A DNA stretch of 64,000 bases from Afipia felis ATCC 53690 (GTDB lineage Bacteria; Pseudomonadota; Alphaproteobacteria; Rhizobiales; Xanthobacteraceae), in contig NZ_KB375270.1 in the NCBI RefSeq assembly GCF_000314735.2, positions 1,984,001-2,048,000 of the forward strand. The letters are read 5' to 3'. Shown piece by piece: positions 18,835-25,974 of the stretch. The translations under genes and the position numbers were made by a program. How positions within the stretch are numbered: the stretch's first letter is position 1; the number at the start of each line of letters is the position of its first letter. The notes below the pieces were generated by a model that ran no database searches, was not told where the DNA came from, and saw only the letters and a program-made list of their open reading frames with translations.

Positions 18835-20964
18835 ATGGCAGGCGGCGGTCGTACAATTACGCAGCGCATCGCGCTTGACGGCGGCGCGCAAGTCAAAACG
18901 GATTTGGAAGCCATCGGCGCGGCTGCAATGAAGGCGTTTGAAAAGCTCGCCGGTATCGGCGCGGCCAATAGCGCTTTGGGAAAGGTCGGATCGTCGGTCA
19001 ATGAGCTTTCGAACCGTCTCCGCAAGCTCCAAGATGCGGGAGGCAATTTCGGCGGAGCCTTTGGTGGTTTCGCATCGCAAGTCTCGAGTCTGGGTGCGTC
19101 GCTCGGGATTCTCTCAAGCGTGTCCATCGGAGGCACGGTCGCGGCCTTCACTGCGCTGATTAATAAGGTTGGCGAGGCGCAGCGCCAGCTACAGAACACG
19201 GCCGACTCCTTGGGCGTAACTGCCGAACGTCTGCAAGCCTTGCAGGATGCGGCGTCGCAAGTCGGCATTGGCGGCGATCAGATCGCGCAAGCGCTCTCGA
19301 AGCAAATCGCCGCAATGACTTCGGCAAATCAGGCGAGCGTCCAATACGGCAAGGCCGTGGACGAACTGAAACGCAAACAGTCCGCCGGATTGATTACGCC
19401 GACGCAATACACGCAGGCACTCCGCGACCTTGACGCGAAGATGCAAGAGTCGACAAACACCTTTAAAAAGTTCGGCGTCGCCGTCTCGGATAACGGCGGC
19501 AAAACGATGCGCGACCCTATCAAGGTCTTCTTTGAGATGGGGGACGCCTTCAAAGGCATGAGCGACAACGTAGCCAAAGCTTCGGCCGCCCAACAGATTT
19601 GGGGCACGCGCAACGCGCAAGTGATCGCGCTCGCAAGCAAGGGCGCAAAGGGTATCGAAGACCTATCTCTTGCGGCGGAGCGCCTTGCGCCTTCACTCGA
19701 CAAGGGCGCGGTCGCAGCTTTTCAGCGTGTCACGCTGGCGACCGGCAATCTTGGCAAGGCGGCGGAAGCGACCAAAAACCATATGCTCGCGGCTTTCGCG
19801 CCGTCCATTTCGACGATTATCGAGGCCTTCACGAATGTCATCGTGAACAGCCGCGCCGCATGGGTGAACTTCGCAAAGACGCTGGCCGATCAGGTGAAGC
19901 CCATCGTTGAAGACGTGGTGGCCGTCATCGAGGGCCGCGACAAGGACGTGAAGAACTCCTTCATCCTGAAAGCCCGCGACGCCGTTGTGGATTTCGCGAG
20001 CGCCGTACAAGGTGCGGTGGTCAATGTCATCGTCCCCGCATTTCAGGGCTTCCTTGGAATTCTGCAAATCGTCGCGGACGGAATTAACGCCGTCTTCGGC
20101 ACGAAGCTCACAGGCGGCCAGCTTACCATTGTCGCCGTCGTCGGGTCGCTCTCCGGAGCATTCGGACTGCTTGGCAGCACCATTGGTGTGGTCGTCAGCG
20201 CCATCGGCGTATTGGTATCGATCTTTGGCGGTGCGGCCGTTGCGGCTGCGGCTGTTGGCGTCGCCATTGGCGCATTGATCGTGTCGCTTTCGACCAACTT
20301 GGGAAGTGTCAAGGACACGGCTACAGGTGTCTTTGCCGCAATTCCAGAACTCGCCAAGACCGCACTTGACGGAGTGGTGTCAGCTTTCAAGGCTGGATTC
20401 ACCATTGTCGCAGGGCTTTTCGACGGCCTCTTGAACACGGCGAAGAGCGTTTTCAACGCAATCATGGCCGGTGTGCAGGCTGTTGCCAACGCGATCTCCG
20501 GAGTGATCGGTGGCAATAGCGGCGGCGGTGATAACGCTCCGGCTTTCGCGGACGGCGGCGCGGTTCGTGGACCCGGCACCGGCACGAGCGACTCTATCCG
20601 CGCTTGGTTATCAAACGGCGAGTATGTGCAGCCTACTTCTGCGGTCAACCGATACGGCCTCGCCTTCATGAACGCCATCCGGGCCGGGCGCATCGCCGTC
20701 AGCCGCGTGCGTGACCTCATGTCCGGCGTCGATTTCAGCGGCATTGGGGCTGTAATGCCTAACCGCGTGAGCTACGCGACCGGCGGAGCCGTGGCGCTCG
20801 CCGCGACGGGCGGCGGAATGCAGCCGGTTCATCTGCACGTTGGCGGTCAGGAGCATCCATTACAAGGATCACCCGACGTGGTGCGCAATCTCGTAATTGC
20901 GGCACAGAGCAAGAGCGCACGCTCCTCAGGTCGCAAGCCCACATGGTTCGGGGGTGGCAGATGA
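18835..20964 (+). CDS. phage tail tape-measure protein
   Basis: A 709-residue protein that would set tail length and help DNA entry. The N-terminal 400 residues are Ala/Leu/Gln-rich helices (LGVTAERLQALQDAASQVGIGG). The middle (about 410-560) has strongly hydrophobic segments. The C-terminus has the tape-measure signature FADGGAVRGPGTGTSDSIRAWLSNGEYV and several Gly-Gly turns. At 709 residues it implies a short tail if the usual length rule holds. AGGGG lies just before the ATG. No tail tube, sheath, baseplate or chaperone genes accompany it, which is unusual for a tail module. Confidence 0.88.
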   Translation: MAGGGRTITQRIALDGGAQVKTDLEAIGAAAMKAFEKLAGIGAANSALGKVGSSVNELSNRLRKLQDAGGNFGGAFGGFASQVSSLGASLGILSSVSIGGTVAAFTALINKVGEAQRQLQNTADSLGVTAERLQALQDAASQVGIGGDQIAQALSKQIAAMTSANQASVQYGKAVDELKRKQSAGLITPTQYTQALRDLDAKMQESTNTFKKFGVAVSDNGGKTMRDPIKVFFEMGDAFKGMSDNVAKASAAQQIWGTRNAQVIALASKGAKGIEDLSLAAERLAPSLDKGAVAAFQRVTLATGNLGKAAEATKNHMLAAFAPSISTIIEAFTNVIVNSRAAWVNFAKTLADQVKPIVEDVVAVIEGRDKDVKNSFILKARDAVVDFASAVQGAVVNVIVPAFQGFLGILQIVADGINAVFGTKLTGGQLTIVAVVGSLSGAFGLLGSTIGVVVSAIGVLVSIFGGAAVAAAAVGVAIGALIVSLSTNLGSVKDTATGVFAAIPELAKTALDGVVSAFKAGFTIVAGLFDGLLNTAKSVFNAIMAGVQAVANAISGVIGGNSGGGDNAPAFADGGAVRGPGTGTSDSIRAWLSNGEYVQPTSAVNRYGLAFMNAIRAGRIAVSRVRDLMSGVDFSGIGAVMPNRVSYATGGAVALAATGGGMQPVHLHVGGQEHPLQGSPDVVRNLVIAAQSKSARSSGRKPTWFGGGR

Positions 20965-21341
20965 GCGAGTTCATTCCAAGCTTCGAGCTTCTGCCCGTTG
21001 TAACGCGCGGTTCAAAACTGATGGACCTCGCCGCGAAGAATATTCCGGCGATGGAATCGCATTCGGAAGCGGAGACGCTTGAATATCTAGCAACCTACGA
21101 GCGGGTCGTGGGCGTCTGGATCGATACGGAGCGCGGAAACAACGTCAATGTCAGGGCGTTGAAGGGACCGCCCGATGATGTCGAGGCGGTGGAAACTGCC
21201 ATTCCGTGCAGGGATGAAGAAGACTCGCGGCGTTGGACAATCTTGCTCAATGCGCCCGCGCCTTCTTCGGCCATTCCCAACGATTTAACAATTCGGCTTA
21301 TTTCAAAAGAAGGGATTAAAAATGGCACCGACAAAAAGTGA
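20961..21341 (+). CDS. unknown 126-residue element protein
   Basis: The ATG overlaps the tape-measure stop (ATGA), so it is part of the same operon. The product is not recognised. It is acidic, with a helical N-terminal part (LMDLAAKNIPAMESHSEAETLEYLATYER) and a beta-rich remainder. Its place right after the tape measure would suit a small tail component. Confidence 0.6.
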   Translation: MSEFIPSFELLPVVTRGSKLMDLAAKNIPAMESHSEAETLEYLATYERVVGVWIDTERGNNVNVRALKGPPDDVEAVETAIPCRDEEDSRRWTILLNAPAPSSAIPNDLTIRLISKEGIKNGTDKK

Positions 21342-21531
21342 GATTCGTCGCGTCAAAGCGGCTCGCGCTCGCGCGACCACGGCACTTGCACAAGCTTTTA
21401 TGATTGTAGGCTTGAACGCTGACAAGGCTTACGAGTTTGCCGCTACGCGGATTGATGATGCTGTCTTTGATGTTGATGTCGGGCTTCAAGACATCGGAAC
21501 GCTGTTGCACGCGAGCAGTTCGCGGAAATAG
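21322..21531 (+). CDS. small basic/helical protein of unknown function
   Basis: A 69-residue frame with AAGGGA 7 bases before the ATG, overlapping the end of the preceding gene by 20 bases. The N-terminal half is basic and Ala-rich (RRVKAARARATTALAQAF) and the C-terminal half acidic. No family is recognised; the ribosome site and tight packing support it as real. Confidence 0.5.
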   Translation: MAPTKSEIRRVKAARARATTALAQAFMIVGLNADKAYEFAATRIDDAVFDVDVGLQDIGTLLHASSSRK

Positions 21532-21675
21532 AGACGCCGTTTCCGCAAACGAACGAGAACTACGCAAAAATTGCGTAGTTATGCCTGCGGCACAGTCACT
21601 TTTTGAATTTTTAAGTATGGACTCCACAAAATTTCTATGCCTCATAATGAGGTGACGGGGTTTGAAGGAGCAAAA

Positions 21676-21858
21676 ATGGCGAAGCGGACGAAGAAGTACA
21701 AGGAGGCGCAGTTGGCTTTCGGGCTGGCGCTGATTGATTTTGCGAATCGCGGAGGAGATGCCGAAACTGCGTGCGCGATACTTAACGGGCGTCCTGACGA
21801 AGAAAAAGGAGCTAGTCGGCTTTTCGCGATAGCGCGCGAATTGCGGTCGACCGTGTGA
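21676..21858 (+). CDS. small protein of unknown function
   Basis: A 60-residue protein, MAKRTKKYKEAQLAFGLALI and onward, mostly helical with a basic N-terminus. GAAGGAG precedes the ATG by 5 bases, a strong ribosome site. It lies 144 bases after the preceding gene. No family recognised. Confidence 0.5.
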   Translation: MAKRTKKYKEAQLAFGLALIDFANRGGDAETACAILNGRPDEEKGASRLFAIARELRSTV

Positions 21859-22067
21859 GCCGTCTTCGCAATTGGCTTCGAACGATATGGCGCGGTGAGC
21901 CTTTGAAGGCTCCCGCGTCGGAAAAATTTCTTTTTACCGTACCCGATGAATCAACAGCCTTTGCATTGTTCGGTGCTGATTGGCGGAAGCACGCAAAAAT
22001 CGTTTCGAGTAGGAGTAATTTCAATGAAGATGGCTTTCACCCACCCGAGTCAAATCGACGCCATTAG
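21855..22067 (+). CDS. possible small protein, GTG start
   Basis: A 70-codon frame whose GTG overlaps the stop of the preceding small gene. It overlaps the first 44 bases of the following 378-codon gene. The product (SRLRNWLRTIWRGEPLKAP at the start) is not recognised. It may be real because of the coupled start, but the overlap with a stronger gene weakens it. Confidence 0.3.
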   Translation: MSRLRNWLRTIWRGEPLKAPASEKFLFTVPDESTAFALFGADWRKHAKIVSSRSNFNEDGFHPPESNRRH

Positions 22068-23160
22068 GCGTAAGGACAAGCGCGAGCGTGAGAACCACGC
22101 GAACCTCAAGCGCATCGCTGCGGGCACGTCGGCACCGGAAGTTAGTTCTCGGATCGCGCCGTATGGATTGAACCGCCCTCACGAAGTGGTGGACTTCCCG
22201 TATCTCGCGCACAACGGCCCGGAAGATAAAAGCCCGAAAGAGAAGTGCATTTCGCTTGTGACCGGCGACCGCGTACCGGCGAAATTCGAGCAGGACTATA
22301 TCGCGTATCGTGAGTATGCCGAAGCGTGCATCGCAGAGAAGTACGAGCCCTTTGGTGCCACGCCCATCCACTTCGATTTATACGCCATTGAACTGGGTAA
22401 AGACGGCAAGCACGCGTGGCGAGGCCGTGGAGCTTTTGACCCCTCATTCGTATGGGATATGGAACGCTTTCCCGACCGCCTTGGACGGATCGGCGCGACC
22501 TTGGCGGCGCGCGGCCTCTACATTGTGTTGGACGTGGTGCGGGACTGCAATCTAATCTGCGATGCCAGCGGCAAAGTTATTAGCTTCCGTGGTGCGGCAT
22601 CCGATTACGATCTTACGGAAAAACAGCCGCGTGTCCGGCTTGTCGCCGATGGAGCGATTCGGATTCGCTGGGAGCAAAAGTCATTCGGCAAATGGATCAC
22701 AAAAGCCATCGTCGCCCACAATGGCGAGGCGCTCCCGCCCGGTAAAGGTAAGCGTTACGCCGAGCGCGTGGAGCGCTATTCGAAATTGAAGGATTTGGAC
22801 TACCGGCCGCATACGTTCGCAGTTTACGACATCAATTGTTCGGATAAGGGCGGCACGCAGTTCTACGCCATCGGCAAGGATAACCTTTGGCACCAATACG
22901 GCCGTTGCAAAGGCAACGCATTCACTGGCGACGAAAAGGCCGATGGCTTCGACTTGGATGGCTTCGGCGATCTTCCCGGCAGTCTCACCGCAGAACAGCT
23001 TGCGTTTTTGGATTGCCGTTTAGCCGCCCAAGGATTTGAGATCGCGTTGGTGCCGACCGAAGACGAAGACTTCAACGAAGAAGCGACAACACAAGCGGAG
23101 CTTCTTTCGCTGATGTCCGGATGCAACGTTTCAATCCCGGAGGGAATCGATTTCGGCTAA
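22024..23160 (+). CDS. 378-residue element protein of unknown function
   Basis: A full-length soluble protein with no motif I can assign. The chosen ATG has GGAG about 9 bases upstream; the frame opens earlier at 21946 without a ribosome site. It has a basic N-terminus (RRKDKRERENHANLKRI), a mixed alpha/beta body with RGLYIVLDVVRDCNLICD and VYDINCSDKGGTQFYAIG, and an acidic C-terminus. Its stop codon overlaps the stop of the convergent gene at 23157. It is the longest unassigned gene of the element after the tape measure. Confidence 0.65.
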   Translation: MKMAFTHPSQIDAIRRKDKRERENHANLKRIAAGTSAPEVSSRIAPYGLNRPHEVVDFPYLAHNGPEDKSPKEKCISLVTGDRVPAKFEQDYIAYREYAEACIAEKYEPFGATPIHFDLYAIELGKDGKHAWRGRGAFDPSFVWDMERFPDRLGRIGATLAARGLYIVLDVVRDCNLICDASGKVISFRGAASDYDLTEKQPRVRLVADGAIRIRWEQKSFGKWITKAIVAHNGEALPPGKGKRYAERVERYSKLKDLDYRPHTFAVYDINCSDKGGTQFYAIGKDNLWHQYGRCKGNAFTGDEKADGFDLDGFGDLPGSLTAEQLAFLDCRLAAQGFEIALVPTEDEDFNEEATTQAELLSLMSGCNVSIPEGIDFG

Positions 23161-23723
23161 CCGCGACCGGGCTTCGATTTCCAATTCGGCTTTTTCAGCG
23201 GTGGCAAATTCGCGGGCTGGTCGGGAAAGATGAACTCTTCACCGACCAGCCAGCGGCCTTCAAATTCCGCCCAAAATTGGATCGCCTCAAGCTGCACGGC
23301 GAATTCAAAAACGCACCAGCACCCTTCGCGCTGTATCCGCTCTCCCGTGCCGTCGAATGGAATTCGATTCATCTTGCAGACTGCGTCTATCCAATCCCAC
23401 CGCCCGCGAATGTAGTCGTCTTTGAGCGCGACGTGAAACGGCCGCAGCCTTGACCAGCGATGCGGCGACGCTCCGCGTGGGTGAAAGCCGTGCCGCTGTT
23501 GCAGGAATTCAGGAATGCGCGTGATCGCCTTAGCGATCCGGCGGGCTTCATCGGACGTGAGATAGGAGTGATAGAACGGCACCCCTTTCAGATCGTCCCG
23601 GCACGGCACCACGGCGACCGTAACGCCGTTTGCGTCCTTCACGGCATAGGTGTCCGCATTCGGCCGCTCGGCCGTCCACGGTGGCGGAAAACGCCGTTGG
23701 GGACTCTTACTTGACTCTTCCAT
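23157..23723 (-). CDS. conserved hypothetical protein of the rhizobial RRFPPPW family
   Basis: A 188-residue protein from the ATG at 23723. The N-terminal 70 residues (RRFPPPWTAERPNADTYAVKDANGV, then YLTSDEARRIAKAITRIPEFLQ) match a small protein that I recall as common in Bradyrhizobium-like genomes, usually as a stand-alone gene of unknown function. The remaining 110 residues, rich in Trp and Phe (IRGRWDWIDAVCKMNRIPFDG, FWAEFEGRWLVGEEFIFPD), are a separate unknown domain. It is convergent with, and overlaps by 4 bases, the preceding gene. Confidence 0.6.
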   Translation of the reverse strand: MEESSKSPQRRFPPPWTAERPNADTYAVKDANGVTVAVVPCRDDLKGVPFYHSYLTSDEARRIAKAITRIPEFLQQRHGFHPRGASPHRWSRLRPFHVALKDDYIRGRWDWIDAVCKMNRIPFDGTGERIQREGCWCVFEFAVQLEAIQFWAEFEGRWLVGEEFIFPDQPANLPPLKKPNWKSKPGRG

Positions 23724-23775
23724 CGCTGAAGAACAAAATAAGAACACTCAAGATACGTCAACACGGAATATCATC

Positions 23776-23991
23776 ATGTCAGCCCAGCCGGAGCCCGCCC
23801 CAGAGGCGGAGTCGGATCGATTAGACGCGGCCTGCGATCAGGCGATTGCGGCTTGCGGCGGCGATCTTCGCAGCACGATCCGCGCGCTGATTCTTGCAAA
23901 CGAATATCTGGAATACGAACTCGCGACTCAGGTTTCGCAAGGCTACCTTCGCGGTGTGAAGCACGGGCGCTTCAATTGCTATTCGGGTTGA
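23776..23991 (+). CDS. small conserved hypothetical protein
   Basis: A 71-residue acidic helical protein: MSAQPEPAPEAESDRL, then CDQAIAACGGDLRSTIRALI and LANEYLEYELATQVSQGYLRG. I recall this pattern in many short rhizobial proteins of unknown role. It is divergent from the RRFPPPW-family gene, with 52 bases between the start codons. The frame opens earlier but the chosen ATG begins the conserved part. Confidence 0.55.
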   Translation: MSAQPEPAPEAESDRLDAACDQAIAACGGDLRSTIRALILANEYLEYELATQVSQGYLRGVKHGRFNCYSG

Positions 23992-24084
23992 TGTGGTGAG
24001 CCTGTGCGAAATGTACACTTATCCTTGACAAGCTAATTCCAGATTCACACGCTGAATAAGTTTTACATTAGGGCATTGTAAGAA

Positions 24085-25404
24085 ATGACTATCGGAAAGC
24101 TTACTCGCGGAGAATTTGAGGCGACGTTACAGGCGCAATTATCCCCCACCACACCTATCCGCAGCCCAGAATTTTTACGCGGTCGAGACAAGATTCTTGA
24201 AGATATCCGCAGGGCCTTTGTGCAACCCGGACGGCATATATTTATTCACGGAGACAGGGGCGTCGGAAAAACGTCGCTAGCACAGACGGCAGCCATCGAG
24301 CATCAATCTTCCGATGGCGCGGCACTGTTCATTGGATGCGACAATTCCTCGACCTTCTATACTGTGGCGAGGAGCATCGCGCAAAAGCTAGTGGGGCAAG
24401 GAGACCCGACTGTAGCGAGGTCGAGCAGGACAGGAAAAATCTCGGGCGGATGGAAGGGGTTTATTTCTGCGGAAGCAAGCCAAACAATCGAGCGGGGAGC
24501 GGTCCCCGATATGAAGACGATTGACGAAACTGTTTCCATTCTCGGATATCTCGCCGAACAGCACTCCCAAAAGCCTGTGATAGTAATTGACGAATTTGAG
24601 CGCATTACTGAAGCAAGCGAACGGATGCTCTTCGCAGACTTCATCAAACAGATAGGCGATCAATCCGTACCAATCAAATTTGTCTTCTGCGGAATAGGAT
24701 CGGCTTTAAGCGATTTGCTCGATGCGCACCACTCTTGTTATCGTTATCTGACGGCCGTTCCGCTGGAACGGCTCGCGCTGCATCCGTGCTTGGAGATCAT
24801 TTTCTTTGCCGCAAAGGCACTTGGCATAACTGTCGAAGATACTTCGCTCTATCGCATCGCTCAAATCAGTGACGGGTTTCCCCACTACGTCCACCTGATG
24901 TCAGAGAAATTATTCTGGCAGGCGTTTGTGGACGAAAACGACGTAAAGCAGACGAACTCGACGCACTACACGACCGCTATCCGCGCCTCAGTTATCGACA
25001 TCGAACCGCACCTAAAGGCGATGTATGAAAAAGCGTCCCTAAAATATAAGGCCGATTACGAGTCGGTACTTTGGGCTGTGGCTGACCACCATCAGCTAAA
25101 GCGTCGCAGTACAGATATCTATCAAAGCTACATCCGGATTCAGCGCAAGCGCGGAGAAGAGCCCTTACCGCGTGAGACATTTAACTCACGAATGAATTCG
25201 CTGAAACGCGCCAGCCATGCTTCTATTGTGAAGGGTAACAGAGCGGGTTGGTATGAATTCTCCGAAGCTGTCGTTCGTGGGTACGTTCGACTGCGCGCAG
25301 AAGAACAGGGAATTGTGCTCGGAAACGATCATCCCTTGGATGGTCGCAGCCCAGACTCACTCGCGAACCAACCGACTTCAAATATATTCAAGTCACGCGA
25401 GTGA
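24085..25404 (+). CDS. AAA+/STAND-like ATPase, probable cargo gene
   Basis: A 439-residue P-loop ATPase with Walker A HGDRGVGKTS (Lys62), Walker B VIVIDEFER (Asp169, Glu170) and a sensor-like segment KFVFCGIGSAL near 215-225. It continues with an Orc1/Cdc6-like lid (ISDGFPHYVHLMSEKLFW). The C-terminal part (about 320-415) looks like a winged helix. It is an isolated gene between a small unknown and the tRNA, the usual cargo or defence position in tRNA-integrated islands. Its codons are visibly less GC-rich than the chromosome, suggesting separate acquisition. A TTGACA hexamer at 24025 may belong to its promoter. It could act in anti-phage defence, replication or transposition; none is shown. 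Confidence 0.75.
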   Translation: MTIGKLTRGEFEATLQAQLSPTTPIRSPEFLRGRDKILEDIRRAFVQPGRHIFIHGDRGVGKTSLAQTAAIEHQSSDGAALFIGCDNSSTFYTVARSIAQKLVGQGDPTVARSSRTGKISGGWKGFISAEASQTIERGAVPDMKTIDETVSILGYLAEQHSQKPVIVIDEFERITEASERMLFADFIKQIGDQSVPIKFVFCGIGSALSDLLDAHHSCYRYLTAVPLERLALHPCLEIIFFAAKALGITVEDTSLYRIAQISDGFPHYVHLMSEKLFWQAFVDENDVKQTNSTHYTTAIRASVIDIEPHLKAMYEKASLKYKADYESVLWAVADHHQLKRRSTDIYQSYIRIQRKRGEEPLPRETFNSRMNSLKRASHASIVKGNRAGWYEFSEAVVRGYVRLRAEEQGIVLGNDHPLDGRSPDSLANQPTSNIFKSRE

Positions 25405-25499
25405 TCGGAGCAAAGGGCGAACAAACCGTTCCCCCGGACAGAGTATCCGGCGGGGGAAAATCCCTAAAGATATAATGATTTCAAATCTTTATTTTGACG

Positions 25500-25517
25500 T
25501 TGGCGCTCCCTAGGGGA
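25500..25517. repeat. right attachment repeat (attR core) within tRNA-Glu
   Basis: TTGGCGCTCCCTAGGGGA, identical to 11499-11516. It covers the CCA, discriminator, acceptor 3' strand and the edge of the T stem of the tRNA, so the gene is restored on integration. Confidence 0.9.
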
Positions 25518-25575
25518 ATCGAACCCCTGTTTCAGCCTTGAGAGGGCCGCGTCCTAACCGCTAGACGAAGGGAGC
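25501..25575 (-). tRNA. tRNA-Glu (anticodon CUC)
   Basis: A 75-base tRNA including an encoded CCA. The acceptor stem is GCTCCCT/AGGGAGC, the D arm contains CTAGCGGTTAGGAC, the anticodon stem CGGCC/GGCTG holds the loop CTCTCAA with anticodon CUC, and the T arm is CAGGGGTTCGATTCCCCTA. It decodes GAG. Its 3' end is the integration site of the 14-kb element; it is complete and should be functional. Confidence 0.96.
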
Positions 25576-25638
25576 GTTGGGGCAAGGGATAGCCGCCACG
25601 AGCACAATCCGCAAGATGCGAAAAGCCGATGCGTGAAC

Positions 25639-25974
25639 TTAAGGCTCGGTGGCGAACCGGGCCCGGCCCAGCAATTTGAAGGTTTTGGCGTCGAAAGTGC
25701 GGATTTCGGTCGCCCCGCCGATATCCAGGGTTACGGCAATCCGGTCGTCCAGCGCTGCCGTGGAGACGATCCGGCTGCCTTTAGGCAGCATGATCGTGGC
25801 CTCGGTGGCGGATACAGTCCGGCCCTCACCGCGAAACAGCTTGTAGCCGATAGCGATGAAGACAGCGCCGATTCCCAGCGCCGTGGTCAGGCCCGCGATC
25901 AGCATCAGGCGCTTGAGCCGCGCCATCATGGCGGCCTGTTCAGGCGTGAGTTCGGCAGCTACATGTTCGGTCAT
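25639..25974 (-). CDS. small membrane-anchored conserved protein (DUF6476-like)
   Basis: A 111-residue protein with one transmembrane helix (about 23-47, LMLIAGLTTALGIGAVFIAIGYKLF). A periplasmic beta-rich domain follows, containing TIMLPKGSRIVSTAALDDRIAVTLDIGGATEIRTFD. The pattern resembles the alphaproteobacterial DUF6476 family, but that assignment is from memory. The start codon shares CATG with the divergent rluD start, leaving no intergenic promoter space; an internal Met-Met at 25929 has no ribosome site. The role is unknown. Confidence 0.7.
   Translation of the reverse strand: MTEHVAAELTPEQAAMMARLKRLMLIAGLTTALGIGAVFIAIGYKLFRGEGRTVSATEATIMLPKGSRIVSTAALDDRIAVTLDIGGATEIRTFDAKTFKLLGRARFATEP

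Larger units (their letters stand above)
11499..25517. mobile_element. 14.0-kb tRNA-Glu-integrated phage-satellite-like element
   Basis: The two 18-bp copies of TTGGCGCTCCCTAGGGGA are 14,001 bases apart, which would be the size of the excised circle. The right copy is the 3' end of tRNA-Glu; the left copy lies next to the integrase. Contents in order: integrase, AlpA-like protein, XRE regulator, prohead protease, major capsid protein, two unknowns (all leftward), AT-rich control region, a membrane-anchored unknown, then rightward a ribbon-helix-helix protein, an unknown, tape measure and several unknowns, and at the end an ATPase. Terminase, portal, connectors, tail fibres and lysis genes are not seen. 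The size and gene set fit a capsid-carrying satellite or a reduced prophage. Confidence 0.85.

Noticed and set aside
21946..22023. Earlier start for the 378-residue gene
   Set aside because: No ribosome site, and it would overlap the preceding small frame; the ATG at 22024 has GGAG at proper distance.
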